This document shows positions 28,653 through 36,016 of a DNA stretch of 45,275 nucleotides, piece by piece. Numbering within the stretch: position 1 is the first letter of the stretch; each line of letters opens with the position of its first letter. The translations under genes and the position numbers were made by a program. The notes beneath the pieces were generated by a model, which had not been told where the DNA came from, ran no database searches, and worked only from the letters and a program-made list of their open reading frames with translations. The DNA comes from a virus. The stretch covers positions 1 through 45,275 of the IMG/VR virus record IMGVR_UViG_3300028840_003477, one strand, 5' to 3'.

Positions 28653-29138
28653 ATGACGAACGCAAAGCGCAGGGCTTTTCCACCGTCCGAAAAAGGCAAA
28701 CCACGGAAGCAGCCCGCATCCGAATCGGCCGCGCCAGCGGAAGACACGGAAAGCAAACTCTACATTCCCATCGCGAAGGCAAATGCGGAGGAGCAGACGG
28801 TCACCGGAGTAGTCCTCCAGCCGGAAGTTACCGACGCACAAGGCGACATCTACTCCGCTGACGTCATCCGCAAGGCGGCGCACAAGTTCCTTTCTAACTA
28901 CAACAAAGCCACGAAGCTAGGCTTACAACACAAGAATTTCAAAAAGCAATTCGACCTCGTGGAATGCTACACGGCGCCTCAATCCCTTATCATCAATGGC
29001 AAAACGATCAAAGAGGGTTCATGGATTATGACCGTCAAGGTCTTGAGCGCCGCTATCTGGAAGAAAGTTAAGAAAGGCGAAATCACCGGCTTTTCCATCG
29101 GCGGAAAAGCGAAGGTGCGGAAGTTAACGCCGCAGTGA
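28653..29138 (+). CDS. Prohead protease-like protein (XkdF family), 161 aa
   Basis: After a basic disordered N-terminus, residues about 45-155 match the XkdF putative serine-protease domain: VTGVVLQPEVTDAQGDIYSA, then GLQHKNF, then GSWIMTVKVLSAAIWKKVKK and GEITGFSIGGKA. Members act in capsid maturation and lie next to scaffold and capsid genes, as here. ATG 28653 has AAAGGGA as SD; the TTG five codons earlier is less likely. It may be a split version, because the scaffold gene that follows begins with a segment (VSLVDSPANEEEF) usual in the same protease family. Confidence 0.8.
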   Translation: MTNAKRRAFPPSEKGKPRKQPASESAAPAEDTESKLYIPIAKANAEEQTVTGVVLQPEVTDAQGDIYSADVIRKAAHKFLSNYNKATKLGLQHKNFKKQFDLVECYTAPQSLIINGKTIKEGSWIMTVKVLSAAIWKKVKKGEITGFSIGGKAKVRKLTPQ

Positions 29139-29151
29139 AAGAGGACGGAGA

Positions 29152-30144
29152 ATGCCGCGCACACCGGTGAGAAGATTCGTGGAATTGAACGTGGACGAGG
29201 TATCATTGGTGGATAGTCCGGCGAATGAAGAGGAATTCGCCGTGATCAAAAGCCTGACAGCCCAGGAGGAAGAAATGTCCGACGATAAGACCAAGGACGC
29301 GGGAACGGAAGCCGCAGAGGAGAAACCCGAAGAGGGAACCGAGCCCAAGGCCGAAGAGAGCACCGAAGAGGCGACCGGGGACGGGGACGCCGAAAAGGTG
29401 GAGACGGAAGTGGACGCGCCCGACGATGAGGGCGTGAAGAAGGCGTTGGACAAGGTCGCAAGCCTGGTCGAAGACATCGCCAAGGCCACCGGCGCCTCCA
29501 CCGACTCCGAAGAGGAGACGGACGAAGAAGAGGAGACGGAGAAAGGCGCGATGTTCGGCGCATCCGGGATTCGGGAGCTGATGGAGAAGACGCTCAAGAA
29601 AGCCGGGATCAAGGGCGATGCTCTCAAGGCGGCGATGGCCGACTTCGACAAGAAGATGAAGGCCACCAAGGGGAAGAAGCAGATGCCGGAGGAAGAGGAA
29701 GAGGACGCGAAGGCCAAAAAGTCCTCCACGCCGGATGACGCCGAAGAGGAGACGGACGCGGACGAAGAGGTCAACAAGACCTTGGACGTGATCGAGGACG
29801 CCATCCAGAAAGCGAAGCGGTTCACCCCGAAGCGCGAAGAGGCGCTCAAGACGGTCGTGGACCAACTCTCGACTCTCCTCAAGGAGCTCACCGGCACGGC
29901 CAAGGCGACGGCGCCCAGCGGCACCTCGTTCGGCGCAAGCGGAATCCAGGACTTGACCGTGGCGGTCAAGAAGCTGGCCGAGGCGTTCGGCAAGCACACC
30001 GAGGAAACCGCGAAGACGACGAAAGCGCTCAACGAAAAGGTCGAGGCAATCGAGAAAGAGCGTGCGCCGTCCACGTCCATCGACGGGGACGACACCGACA
30101 AGGAAGAGAAAGCGGAGAAGAGTTTTTGGGCGGGCGTCCTGTAG
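29152..30144 (+). CDS. Acidic scaffold-like protein ending FWAGVL, 330 aa
   Basis: The N-terminal 30 residues (ELNVDEVSLVDSPANEEEFA) look like the end of an XkdF-type protease. The rest is highly acidic and helical, as in capsid scaffolds (TEEATGDGDAEKVETEVDAP, EEETDEEEETEKGAMFGASG) with a coiled coil at about 278-305 (LAEAFGKHTEETAKTTKALN). It ends KSFWAGVL. A very similar ending, KDFWRGVL, closes the 35285 protein. SD GAGGACGGAG. It lies between the protease and the major capsid protein, the normal position of a scaffold. Confidence 0.75.
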   Translation: MPRTPVRRFVELNVDEVSLVDSPANEEEFAVIKSLTAQEEEMSDDKTKDAGTEAAEEKPEEGTEPKAEESTEEATGDGDAEKVETEVDAPDDEGVKKALDKVASLVEDIAKATGASTDSEEETDEEEETEKGAMFGASGIRELMEKTLKKAGIKGDALKAAMADFDKKMKATKGKKQMPEEEEEDAKAKKSSTPDDAEEETDADEEVNKTLDVIEDAIQKAKRFTPKREEALKTVVDQLSTLLKELTGTAKATAPSGTSFGASGIQDLTVAVKKLAEAFGKHTEETAKTTKALNEKVEAIEKERAPSTSIDGDDTDKEEKAEKSFWAGVL

Positions 30145-30183
30145 GACGGGTTCGACCAAAGTGATTACCATCAGGAGGTAAAA

Positions 30184-31380
30184 ATGTCCGGTATTTCAAA
30201 TGAGGAACTGGTCGAGAAAGCCGTCATCGTGGCGGATGATCTCGCCAGCGCAGGCAAGCTGAACCCGGCGCAGTCCGACAAGTTCATCGACTATGTCGTG
30301 GACGAGACGGTGCTGAAGAACAACGCCCGTGTCGTGCGGTTCCGTAACGAGTCGCTGGAAATCGACAAAATCGGAATCGGCGCCCGTGCGGCGGTTCCGA
30401 AGTCGGAAGCGGTGGACCCGGGCATCCGGCGCGGGATCAACACGAGCAAGGTCACGCTCACTCCGAGTGAGGTCATGGTTCCCTTCGAAATCGGGGATAA
30501 CTTCCGTGAGCTCAACATCGAAGGCGAGGCGGTGGAGGATCACATCGTTCAGATGTTCGCGAAGCAGATGGCGAACGACGGTGAAGAACTCTTCATCACC
30601 GGGAACAAGCTGGGACCGGCCGTGCTCGAAGGCGACATCCTGGACGGCGGGAGCACGACCCAGTACATCAAGGACTCGTACCTGGCCCTTCAGGACGGGT
30701 GGCAGCTCCTGGGAGACGGCGGGCACATCGTGGACGCGGCGGGCGCGAACATCGGCCTGAGCATCTTCGGGAAGGCGCTGAGGGCGATGCCGACCAAGTT
30801 CCGGAGAAACAAGAAGGCACTCCGCTTCTTCTGCTCTCCCGACCTCGCCCAGCTCTACATGGAGAAACTCTCCACGCGCGCAACGAACGCGGGCGACAAC
30901 GCCGTGGCCGGGATGGGCGTGGCGCCGTTCGGCGTTCCCATCGTCGAAGTTCCTCTCTGGGACTTCCAGTCGAAGGTCGTGGAGCACATCGTCCTGACCG
31001 GAACCGACGTCATCCCGCTGAAGAACGCTCCGGTGTCGAGCGTGGTCGTTCTCCCGAGCAATCTCGGTTCGACTCCCACCACCCCCTACGTGGAAGGGAC
31101 GGACTATCACGAAGACCTCGCCAACGGTACCATCCAGAGGGACGCGGGCGGGTCCATCGGCGCCGGTGCGACGGTGAAGGTCACCTACAGCGCGAATCCG
31201 CAACTGATCCTGACCCACATGAACAACTTCATCGTGGGCATCGGTCGGGACGTTCGCATCGAGAAAGACCGCGACATCTTCAAGGGCGTGAACCAGTACG
31301 CGATCACGGCCAAATGGGCGGTCGAGTTCGAAGAGGACGACGCAATCGTCAAGGTCCGGAACATCGGGACCGGCGTCTGA
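30184..31380 (+). CDS. Major capsid protein (HK97 fold)
   Basis: 398 residues. Start with a very strong SD (CAGGAGGTAAAA). The order of segments fits an HK97-fold capsid protein: NARVVRFRNESLEIDKIGIG (E-loop region), VPFEIGDNFRELNIEGEAVE, ITGNKLGP, ALRAMPTKFRRNKKALRFFC (P-domain helix region), and a C-terminal HMNNFIVGIGRDVRIEKDRD. An insertion at about 285-340 (VSSVVVLPSNLGSTPTTPYV and GTVKV-like repeats of an Ig-like domain) could be surface exposed. A GC hairpin follows. The partners are the scaffold upstream and decoration-like proteins downstream. Confidence 0.9.
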   Translation: MSGISNEELVEKAVIVADDLASAGKLNPAQSDKFIDYVVDETVLKNNARVVRFRNESLEIDKIGIGARAAVPKSEAVDPGIRRGINTSKVTLTPSEVMVPFEIGDNFRELNIEGEAVEDHIVQMFAKQMANDGEELFITGNKLGPAVLEGDILDGGSTTQYIKDSYLALQDGWQLLGDGGHIVDAAGANIGLSIFGKALRAMPTKFRRNKKALRFFCSPDLAQLYMEKLSTRATNAGDNAVAGMGVAPFGVPIVEVPLWDFQSKVVEHIVLTGTDVIPLKNAPVSSVVVLPSNLGSTPTTPYVEGTDYHEDLANGTIQRDAGGSIGAGATVKVTYSANPQLILTHMNNFIVGIGRDVRIEKDRDIFKGVNQYAITAKWAVEFEEDDAIVKVRNIGTGV

Positions 31381-31401
31381 TCTCTTCGGTGAATCGGTAG
31401 C

Positions 31402-31431
31402 GTAGCGGACCGGCCCAGGTCGGTCCGCTAC
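31402..31431 (+). terminator. GC-rich hairpin after the capsid gene, no U-tract
   Basis: GTAGCGGACCG (31402-31412) and CGGTCCGCTAC (31421-31431) form a perfect 11-bp stem with an 8-base loop. No T run follows, so partial termination or mRNA stabilisation is more likely than full termination. Confidence 0.6.
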
Positions 31432-31466
31432 CTCCAAAACGAAAGCCATTGCTTGGAGGTTCAAAG

Positions 31467-31823
31467 ATGGCACGAGCAAGAGTAGAATTAATGGGTAGCC
31501 TGAGCCACACTCGTGGCGGGCGAAAGTTCGAAAGGGGCAAGCCCCAAGTCCTCACCAACGCGGCCGAAATTCTGTACTACCAGAACCAGTCGGATTTCGC
31601 CGTGACGATGGAGGAGGCGCCCAAGAAGAAAGCGAAAGCGGCGCCGCCGACACCGCCCGCAGAGGAAGCGAAAGGGGATGGCGACGATTACACCGAAGAG
31701 CAGCTCAAGAAGATGAAGAAGAACGAGCTGTTGGAGGTGGCCGATGAACTCGAACTACTCCTGGAGGGTAGTGAGAAGAAGTCGGAGATGATCGAAGCCA
31801 TTCTGGAAGCCCAGAAAGGATAA
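31467..31823 (+). CDS. Head-associated protein with SAP-like tail, 118 aa
   Basis: Directly after the capsid gene, SD TTGGAGGT. The N-terminal half (ELMGSLSHTRGGRKFERGKP, then QVLTNAAEILYYQNQSDFAV) resembles the small proteins found after capsid genes in related phages. An Ala/Lys/Pro linker leads to residues 74-118 with YTEEQLKKMKKNELLEVADE and EMIEAILEAQ, a SAP/HeH-like pair of helices. It may be a head protein binding DNA or a partner. ATG 31467 is preferred over the TTG at 31449 because of the SD. Confidence 0.65.
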   Translation: MARARVELMGSLSHTRGGRKFERGKPQVLTNAAEILYYQNQSDFAVTMEEAPKKKAKAAPPTPPAEEAKGDGDDYTEEQLKKMKKNELLEVADELELLLEGSEKKSEMIEAILEAQKG

Positions 31824-31829
31824 CGCGAG

Positions 31830-32138
31830 ATGGTCATCGTCCAAATCGCAAGAGGAGTACAGCCGTTCCAACTGGAGGATTTCCCCAAGGACGCGAAACG
31901 CTCCGTGGAGAAAGGCGCACTCCACTTCAAGCCGGGAACGAAGGTCATCACCGATGACGAGTGGGACCGGCTTCAGAAGCTCCTCAGCAAAGAGCGCAAA
32001 GACCTGGCGAACAAGGTCATCGTCGTCTCGAAATCGCCGGACAAAAAAGCGTCGAAAGCGAAGCCGAAACCGGACGCAGAAGACGCTGGGAAGGACGGCG
32101 GCAAGAGCGGCAAGGGCAAGGGCGGCAAAAACAAGTAG
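31830..32138 (+). CDS. Head-associated hypothetical protein with basic tail, 102 aa
   Basis: Starts 6 bp after the previous gene. Residues 1-65 look folded (QIARGVQPFQLEDFPKDAKR, FKPGTKVITDDEWDRLQKLL). From residue 67 it is a Lys/Gly/Ala low-complexity tail (KASKAKPKPDAEDAGKDGGK). The tail could contact packaged DNA. Weak SD (ACGCGAG). Its position next to the capsid block suggests a virion role; no family recognised. Confidence 0.65.
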   Translation: MVIVQIARGVQPFQLEDFPKDAKRSVEKGALHFKPGTKVITDDEWDRLQKLLSKERKDLANKVIVVSKSPDKKASKAKPKPDAEDAGKDGGKSGKGKGGKNK

Positions 32139-32189
32139 TCGCCCGCCACCGTTTCGAACCTTGCTTGGGTTTTCCAATGAGGTGCCTAT

Positions 32190-32645
32190 TTGTTCAAGAT
32201 CAATACCCGTGACGGACTTACCATCAAAGCAGACCTCTCCGACGAAGAGCAAGCACGCGAAATAATCCGACGTCTCAAGGACCGAAAATATCAAGAGGGC
32301 ATCACCGGGATTTCGGTGGTTAGGAACTGTACCGGGAAGTTCCGTTGCCCCTCTTGTAATAAGGCGACGGAGTTTGTTTGTAGTCGTTGTGGAAACGCCA
32401 CTAGGGATGCGGTTTGCGGTATCGGCGCCCAGTACTCTATCTCTCGACCCATCGGCATCCCTGGAGTGTTCTACCAAATCGAGGCGGTGGCGCCCGATAG
32501 GGAGGCGCGGATCAGGGGCGGTGAGAAGATAATCTGCTTTGCGGGAGACATCAAGATGGTATTGATGTCGCATATCGCGCAACCGGCCGCGCGCATAACC
32601 TTATCGAAAACCGGAAAGAGGCGTTATAATCCCTTTGTAGATTAG
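32190..32645 (+). CDS. Hypothetical zinc-ribbon protein (TTG start), 151 aa
   Basis: TTG 32190 with GAGGTG as SD. A short strand-helix segment (INTRDGLTIKADLSDEEQ) precedes CPSCNKATEFVCSRCG (residues 54-69), a two-CxxC zinc ribbon, followed by a strand-rich domain (AVCGIGAQYSISRPIGIPGV, EKIICFAGDIKMVLMSHIA). The last 14 codons overlap the promoter that drives the 32668 gene. Function unknown; the virion block suggests assembly or structure. Confidence 0.65.
   Translation: MFKINTRDGLTIKADLSDEEQAREIIRRLKDRKYQEGITGISVVRNCTGKFRCPSCNKATEFVCSRCGNATRDAVCGIGAQYSISRPIGIPGVFYQIEAVAPDREARIRGGEKIICFAGDIKMVLMSHIAQPAARITLSKTGKRRYNPFVD
32603..32631 (+). promoter_or_regulatory. Promoter, TATCGA-N17-TATAAT class
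   Basis: TATCGA at 32603-32608 and a perfect TATAAT at 32626-32631, 17 bp apart, inside the 3' end of the 32190 gene. The start near 32638 gives a 30-base leader for the 32668 gene, which carries GGAGG. Confidence 0.6.
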
Positions 32646-32667
32646 AGAATCGAACGGTGGAGGTACC

Positions 32668-33225
32668 ATGCCCATCGAAAAAGTGACGAACGATGATGCG
32701 TCGGGAACCTGCTTGGGAGGCGACCACGGCGCAACGGACGTCGGCCCAATCCTCGCAAAAGTCAACGAGATGATCGATGAGTTGAACGCCTTGCGCGCTC
32801 TCACAGGAGGCGGGGACGCTCGAATCACCGATGAGGGAGGCGTTGCGGTCAAGTTCACCAACAAGACCGGCTCACCTTCCGTGAAGGGAGAAATCGTTGA
32901 GGCGTCCGACACGACGGACCGGGCGGTGAGAGTCGCAATTGCGGACGCTCTTGATCCCATCGGCGTGATGTACGAAGACGGCGTTGCGGACGGTGAAGAT
33001 GTCTGGGTCGTGATATCCGGAATCGCGGACGTGCTCTTGAAAGATGGGACCGCTTCAACGCGTGAGCACTGGGTCGGAGTAAGTGACGCGGCCGGTCGTG
33101 CGGATGCGACAACGGCGACTCCTCCAGGCGCGGTGCTCGCCCACTTCCGAGAAATCGGCCATGCGCTCGAAACGAAGGGAAGCGGAACCGACGTGCTCTG
33201 CCGAATCGCGATGCACTTCAATTAG
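32668..33225 (+). CDS. Decoration-like virion protein A, 185 aa
   Basis: SD GGAGGT. Residues 5-38 (NDDASGTCLGGDHGATDVGP, then a helix ending IDELN) are almost identical to the start of the following gene, so both share an N-terminal module. The rest (AVKFTNKTGSPSVKGEIVEA, IGVMYEDGVADGEDVWVVIS, GIADVLLKDGTASTREHWVG) looks like the beta-rich capsid decoration/Hoc-like proteins of tailed phages. The N-module probably anchors both proteins to the same binding site. Driven by a promoter in the end of the upstream gene. Confidence 0.65.
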   Translation: MPIEKVTNDDASGTCLGGDHGATDVGPILAKVNEMIDELNALRALTGGGDARITDEGGVAVKFTNKTGSPSVKGEIVEASDTTDRAVRVAIADALDPIGVMYEDGVADGEDVWVVISGIADVLLKDGTASTREHWVGVSDAAGRADATTATPPGAVLAHFREIGHALETKGSGTDVLCRIAMHFN

Positions 33226-33234
33226 GAGGCAACG

Positions 33235-33717
33235 TTGGCCATACGAAATATCACGAACGACGACGCATCCGGAACTTGTTTAGGAGGCGACCACGGTACC
33301 ACCGATGTCGGTCCGATTCTTTCGAAGATCAACGAAGCTATCGATCAATTGAACCTTCAAAAGAACGACATCCATTTCAGTTTCGAACCGTCGCTGGAAA
33401 CCGACCGGCAAAACTATCGGGTTGGATCACGTTTCATCTTCCGTGGTTCGGCCGTGCTCGGCACTCCGTCCGCTATCAAAGCGATCATAGAGATAGCAAG
33501 CGCACTCGCCCCAGGCGACATCCGCATCTACGACAAGACCAACGACAATCAGATATGCGAGCTGACGGGCATCGACGTTGAGGACGTCTTGATCTACGAT
33601 TTGGGACCGCTGTCGAACATTTCGGAGGGTGAAGCGATTTGGGAGATTCAAATACGAGTCCCGTCGCAAGGCGACATCATCGAGGTAAAAGCGCTGAACG
33701 TTCATTGGCCGGTGTAA
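33235..33717 (+). CDS. Virion protein B sharing the N-terminal module, 160 aa
   Basis: TTG start at 33235 with AGGAGG five bases upstream. N-terminal module as in the preceding gene (NDDASGTCLGGDHGTTDVGP, helix to IDQLN). The C-terminal part differs: strands (FSFEPSLETDRQNYRVGSRF, IFRGSAVLGTPSAIKAIIEI, DIRIYDKTNDNQICELTGID) suggest a beta-sandwich surface domain. The pair looks like one anchor attached to two different surface domains by recombination. Receptor or decoration role inferred. Confidence 0.6.
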   Translation: MAIRNITNDDASGTCLGGDHGTTDVGPILSKINEAIDQLNLQKNDIHFSFEPSLETDRQNYRVGSRFIFRGSAVLGTPSAIKAIIEIASALAPGDIRIYDKTNDNQICELTGIDVEDVLIYDLGPLSNISEGEAIWEIQIRVPSQGDIIEVKALNVHWPV

Positions 33718-33727
33718 GGAGGCGCGC

Positions 33728-34270
33728 ATGGACTTGGAGATTCGGAAATATCGAGTTTGGTGCGAGACGGAAGAAGCGAACAAGTTTGTTTGGGGACTCA
33801 CCGCTCCGACCGAATGCCCGGACAATCCCGCCCACACTATCGACCCGACCAAAACCGCCATCGTGAGGGAGTGCTACTGTAGAAACCCGGGCAACTACGA
33901 CCCGAACAATTTCACCCTCGCAGAAGCGAAGATATGTAAATGCGCCGGCATCGACCATCGAACGCTCGAATTGATCGCGCAAGGGTTCGTGTTCGCCGGT
34001 AAGACGTTCAGCCTCAGCCAAGCGGCGCAATCGAGACTACTGGGGATCAACCAAGTACGAGATAACCCTGCGGTGACGTATCCCATCAACTGGAATACCA
34101 TCGATGATAGCGACGTGTACCCGGTTCCGGACTCAGCGACGTTGTTCTCATTCTACCTCACAGCGATGGGAACGTACCGGGCGCACGTCGATTCCGGAAC
34201 CACGTTGAAGGATCAAGTGAGGGCCGCAACGACCAAGGCGGAAGTCGAAGCGATCATTGATCCGCGATAG
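33728..34270 (+). CDS. DUF4376-like / tail-fibre-assembly-type protein, 180 aa
   Basis: SD AGGAGG. A Cys/Trp-containing N-terminal part (VWCETEEANKFVWGLTAPTE) is followed by a helical region and then FVFAGKTFSLSQAAQSRLLG with a late NTIDDSDVYPV and a helical tail (KDQVRAATTKAEVEAIID). The C-terminal segment matches, from memory, the DUF4376 module often found next to tail-fibre or assembly genes. It probably supports tail or appendage assembly. Exact role unproven. Confidence 0.55.
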   Translation: MDLEIRKYRVWCETEEANKFVWGLTAPTECPDNPAHTIDPTKTAIVRECYCRNPGNYDPNNFTLAEAKICKCAGIDHRTLELIAQGFVFAGKTFSLSQAAQSRLLGINQVRDNPAVTYPINWNTIDDSDVYPVPDSATLFSFYLTAMGTYRAHVDSGTTLKDQVRAATTKAEVEAIIDPR

Positions 34271-34281
34271 GAGAAAAACGC

Positions 34282-34812
34282 GTGTCGGATGAGCCTCGAA
34301 TCCTCTGCTGCTTGACCGCTACCAAGAAGTGGTACGGGCGCCTCATCAGGTGGGCGTCGGATTCGAAGGTGAATCATTCATTCCTCAAACACGAGGACTC
34401 GTTTTGGGACGATTGGCGAGCGACGGAGATCAACGAAATTGGACCGCACGATTGCGACGTCGATAGGCTCCAGCGAATCGACTACATCGAGCATTGGGAG
34501 TCGGATATTTCCCTTCTCAAAGGGATGAGGGCGGTTCGCAAGGTCGTGGGAGGCTCGAAATACGATTGGCGCGGTTTGCTGTTCGGGATATTGCGTCTGA
34601 TTTGGATCAAAGCGACGGGACGCAAGGTCACCAAGGCGGTACACTCGGACAATCGGTGGTTCTGTTCGGAGTTCGTTGCCCGCGTCATCAAGGAATCTGG
34701 CGTGCCGGGAACGGAGGATTGGGAACCGGAAAACATCGCGCCTGGAATGCTGCGAGAGTTCTTTCTGGATAGCCCGCATTTTCACCTAGTGGAAGACCCA
34801 ACGGGAGGGTAG
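34282..34812 (+). CDS. YiiX-like permuted NlpC/P60-type hydrolase candidate, 176 aa
   Basis: GTG start with GGAG upstream. The order is VNHSFLK (His 32) first and RWFCSEFVARVIKESG (Cys 128, Glu 130) later, the circularly permuted papain-like arrangement of YiiX/YebB-type NlpC/P60 proteins. A hydrophobic stretch (RGLLFGILRLIWI) between them may bind membrane or lipid. In a phage such a protein could cut peptidoglycan or acyl groups, or just be a virion component. Its neighbour is a membrane protein. Activity unproven. Confidence 0.65.
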   Translation: MSDEPRILCCLTATKKWYGRLIRWASDSKVNHSFLKHEDSFWDDWRATEINEIGPHDCDVDRLQRIDYIEHWESDISLLKGMRAVRKVVGGSKYDWRGLLFGILRLIWIKATGRKVTKAVHSDNRWFCSEFVARVIKESGVPGTEDWEPENIAPGMLREFFLDSPHFHLVEDPTGG

Positions 34813-34814
34813 GT

Positions 34815-35273
34815 ATGGGAAGGAAGACGAGCGCATCTGAAGTACCGGACGTGGAGATCAAGGGAAAGAAAATTTCTCTCAGCTTGAGAGCTATCTTCAT
34901 CGTGCTGGGCGCGTTGGGCGTAACCGGGGGAACATTCGGCGCCGTTCGTCTAGCAACCGTGGGAGACGTCGAAGCCGCAGAGAAGCGCGTTGAGAAAAAA
35001 GTCCACAAAGAGAAGAAAGCGCGTGAGGCCGGGTTCGTGACGTTCGATGCGCGGTTAGTCGTTCAAGAAGAAGCGACGAACGATTTGAAAGATACGGTCC
35101 AAGAAGTCCAAGAGGTCCAACATTGGCAAGTAGCCGATCAAGCGGCGGAACGGACTTCCCAGGAGGCGCCGAAGCACAAGCGCAAGGACGCCTACAAACG
35201 ACTCTTCAAGCGCAATTTGAATCGCTTGAAAAGCAAACGTCCGCCGTGCGCTAACCTAGAGTGCACGAATTGA
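34815..35273 (+). CDS. Single-span membrane protein with coiled-coil tail, 152 aa
   Basis: A hydrophobic segment at about residues 24-47 (AIFIVLGALGVTGGTFGAVR) is followed by a long charged coiled coil (EAAEKRVEKKVHKEKKAREA to about residue 115) and a basic end (RKDAYKRLFKRNLNRLKSKR). One-span membrane proteins with a periplasmic or cytoplasmic coiled coil include holins, inner spanins and tape-like virion membrane proteins; the sequence does not distinguish them. SD GGGAGGGTAGGT. It follows the YiiX-like gene directly, and the two may form a pair. Confidence 0.6.
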   Translation: MGRKTSASEVPDVEIKGKKISLSLRAIFIVLGALGVTGGTFGAVRLATVGDVEAAEKRVEKKVHKEKKAREAGFVTFDARLVVQEEATNDLKDTVQEVQEVQHWQVADQAAERTSQEAPKHKRKDAYKRLFKRNLNRLKSKRPPCANLECTN

Positions 35274-35284
35274 AGGAGAGGAAA

Positions 35285-36007
35285 ATGCCCGAGCAGAAAA
35301 CCGTAAAGATGGACGTGGTAGTCCACAAGGCGAATATCCCGTTGCTGGCCGGGGAGTCGTTGTACGACTTCACCACGAATCTTTCGCGGGCGGGAAGCGA
35401 GCACCTGAAGTCGAGTCTCAGCATCGCGAAGGGCAAAGGCCACGCGTGGATGATGGAGGCTTTCGCGGACACCGCCATCTACTCCACGTACAAGAACGAC
35501 GAACCCACCAAGTATTACGCGATGACCTACAAGCGCGACAAGAACGGTGATTTCGAATTCGGCAAGGCGTTGGAGGTGAGGCGCAAGACGGTCTTCACGC
35601 CCAAGACGGAGACGATGCCGCTCACGAAATCGAAAGAGGAAGAGACGGTCATCAAGGCGGAAGGCGCGTGGGACGTCGTCAACAAGCCGTTTCCGAACGA
35701 GCACGCCGCAAGGCAGACCGACCCCAAGCAATACGATCAGTTCAGGCGCGGCGCACCCAAGGGTTTCCCGGCCGGTGTGAGTGTTATCTGGGGCGTGAAG
35801 CTCAAGCCCAAGCGGACGGTCGAAATCCAGTCCATCCGATTCGACGCCAAGAAGTTCACGCCGGCAGAGGCGAAAGCGTGGCTCAAGGAACGCGATTTCA
35901 AAACGGGTATCGAGGCGGCGGCAAAGCCCAAGAAGACTCAGAAGCGCCTCTTCCAGATAGGCGACTGGGAGCAGACCGAAAAGGACTTTTGGAGAGGCGT
36001 TCTGTAG
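35285..36007 (+). CDS. Capsid-associated protein ending FWRGVL, 240 aa
   Basis: ATG 35285 with AAGGAGAGG as SD. Residues about 149-215 (EHAARQTDPKQYDQFRRGAP, SVIWGVKL, IQSIRFDAKKFTPAEAKAWL) match a module frequent in phage head-protease/capsid-maturation proteins, here without a protease core. The C-terminus is KDFWRGVL, nearly the same as the ending of the scaffold-like protein (KSFWAGVL). A short shared C-terminal peptide suggests both bind the same partner, such as capsid or portal. Length is normal for such accessories. Function inferred. Confidence 0.65.
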   Translation: MPEQKTVKMDVVVHKANIPLLAGESLYDFTTNLSRAGSEHLKSSLSIAKGKGHAWMMEAFADTAIYSTYKNDEPTKYYAMTYKRDKNGDFEFGKALEVRRKTVFTPKTETMPLTKSKEEETVIKAEGAWDVVNKPFPNEHAARQTDPKQYDQFRRGAPKGFPAGVSVIWGVKLKPKRTVEIQSIRFDAKKFTPAEAKAWLKERDFKTGIEAAAKPKKTQKRLFQIGDWEQTEKDFWRGVL

Positions 36008-36016
36008 GAGGTAGCC

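Noticed and set aside
29124-30171. Two long reverse-strand reading frames opposite the scaffold-like gene, and similar ones opposite the capsid (30196-31479) and 20909-22015
   Set aside because: They are antisense shadows of G+C-rich coding sequence. No SD, no family resemblance, and Arg/Leu/Ser-rich composition typical of such shadows.
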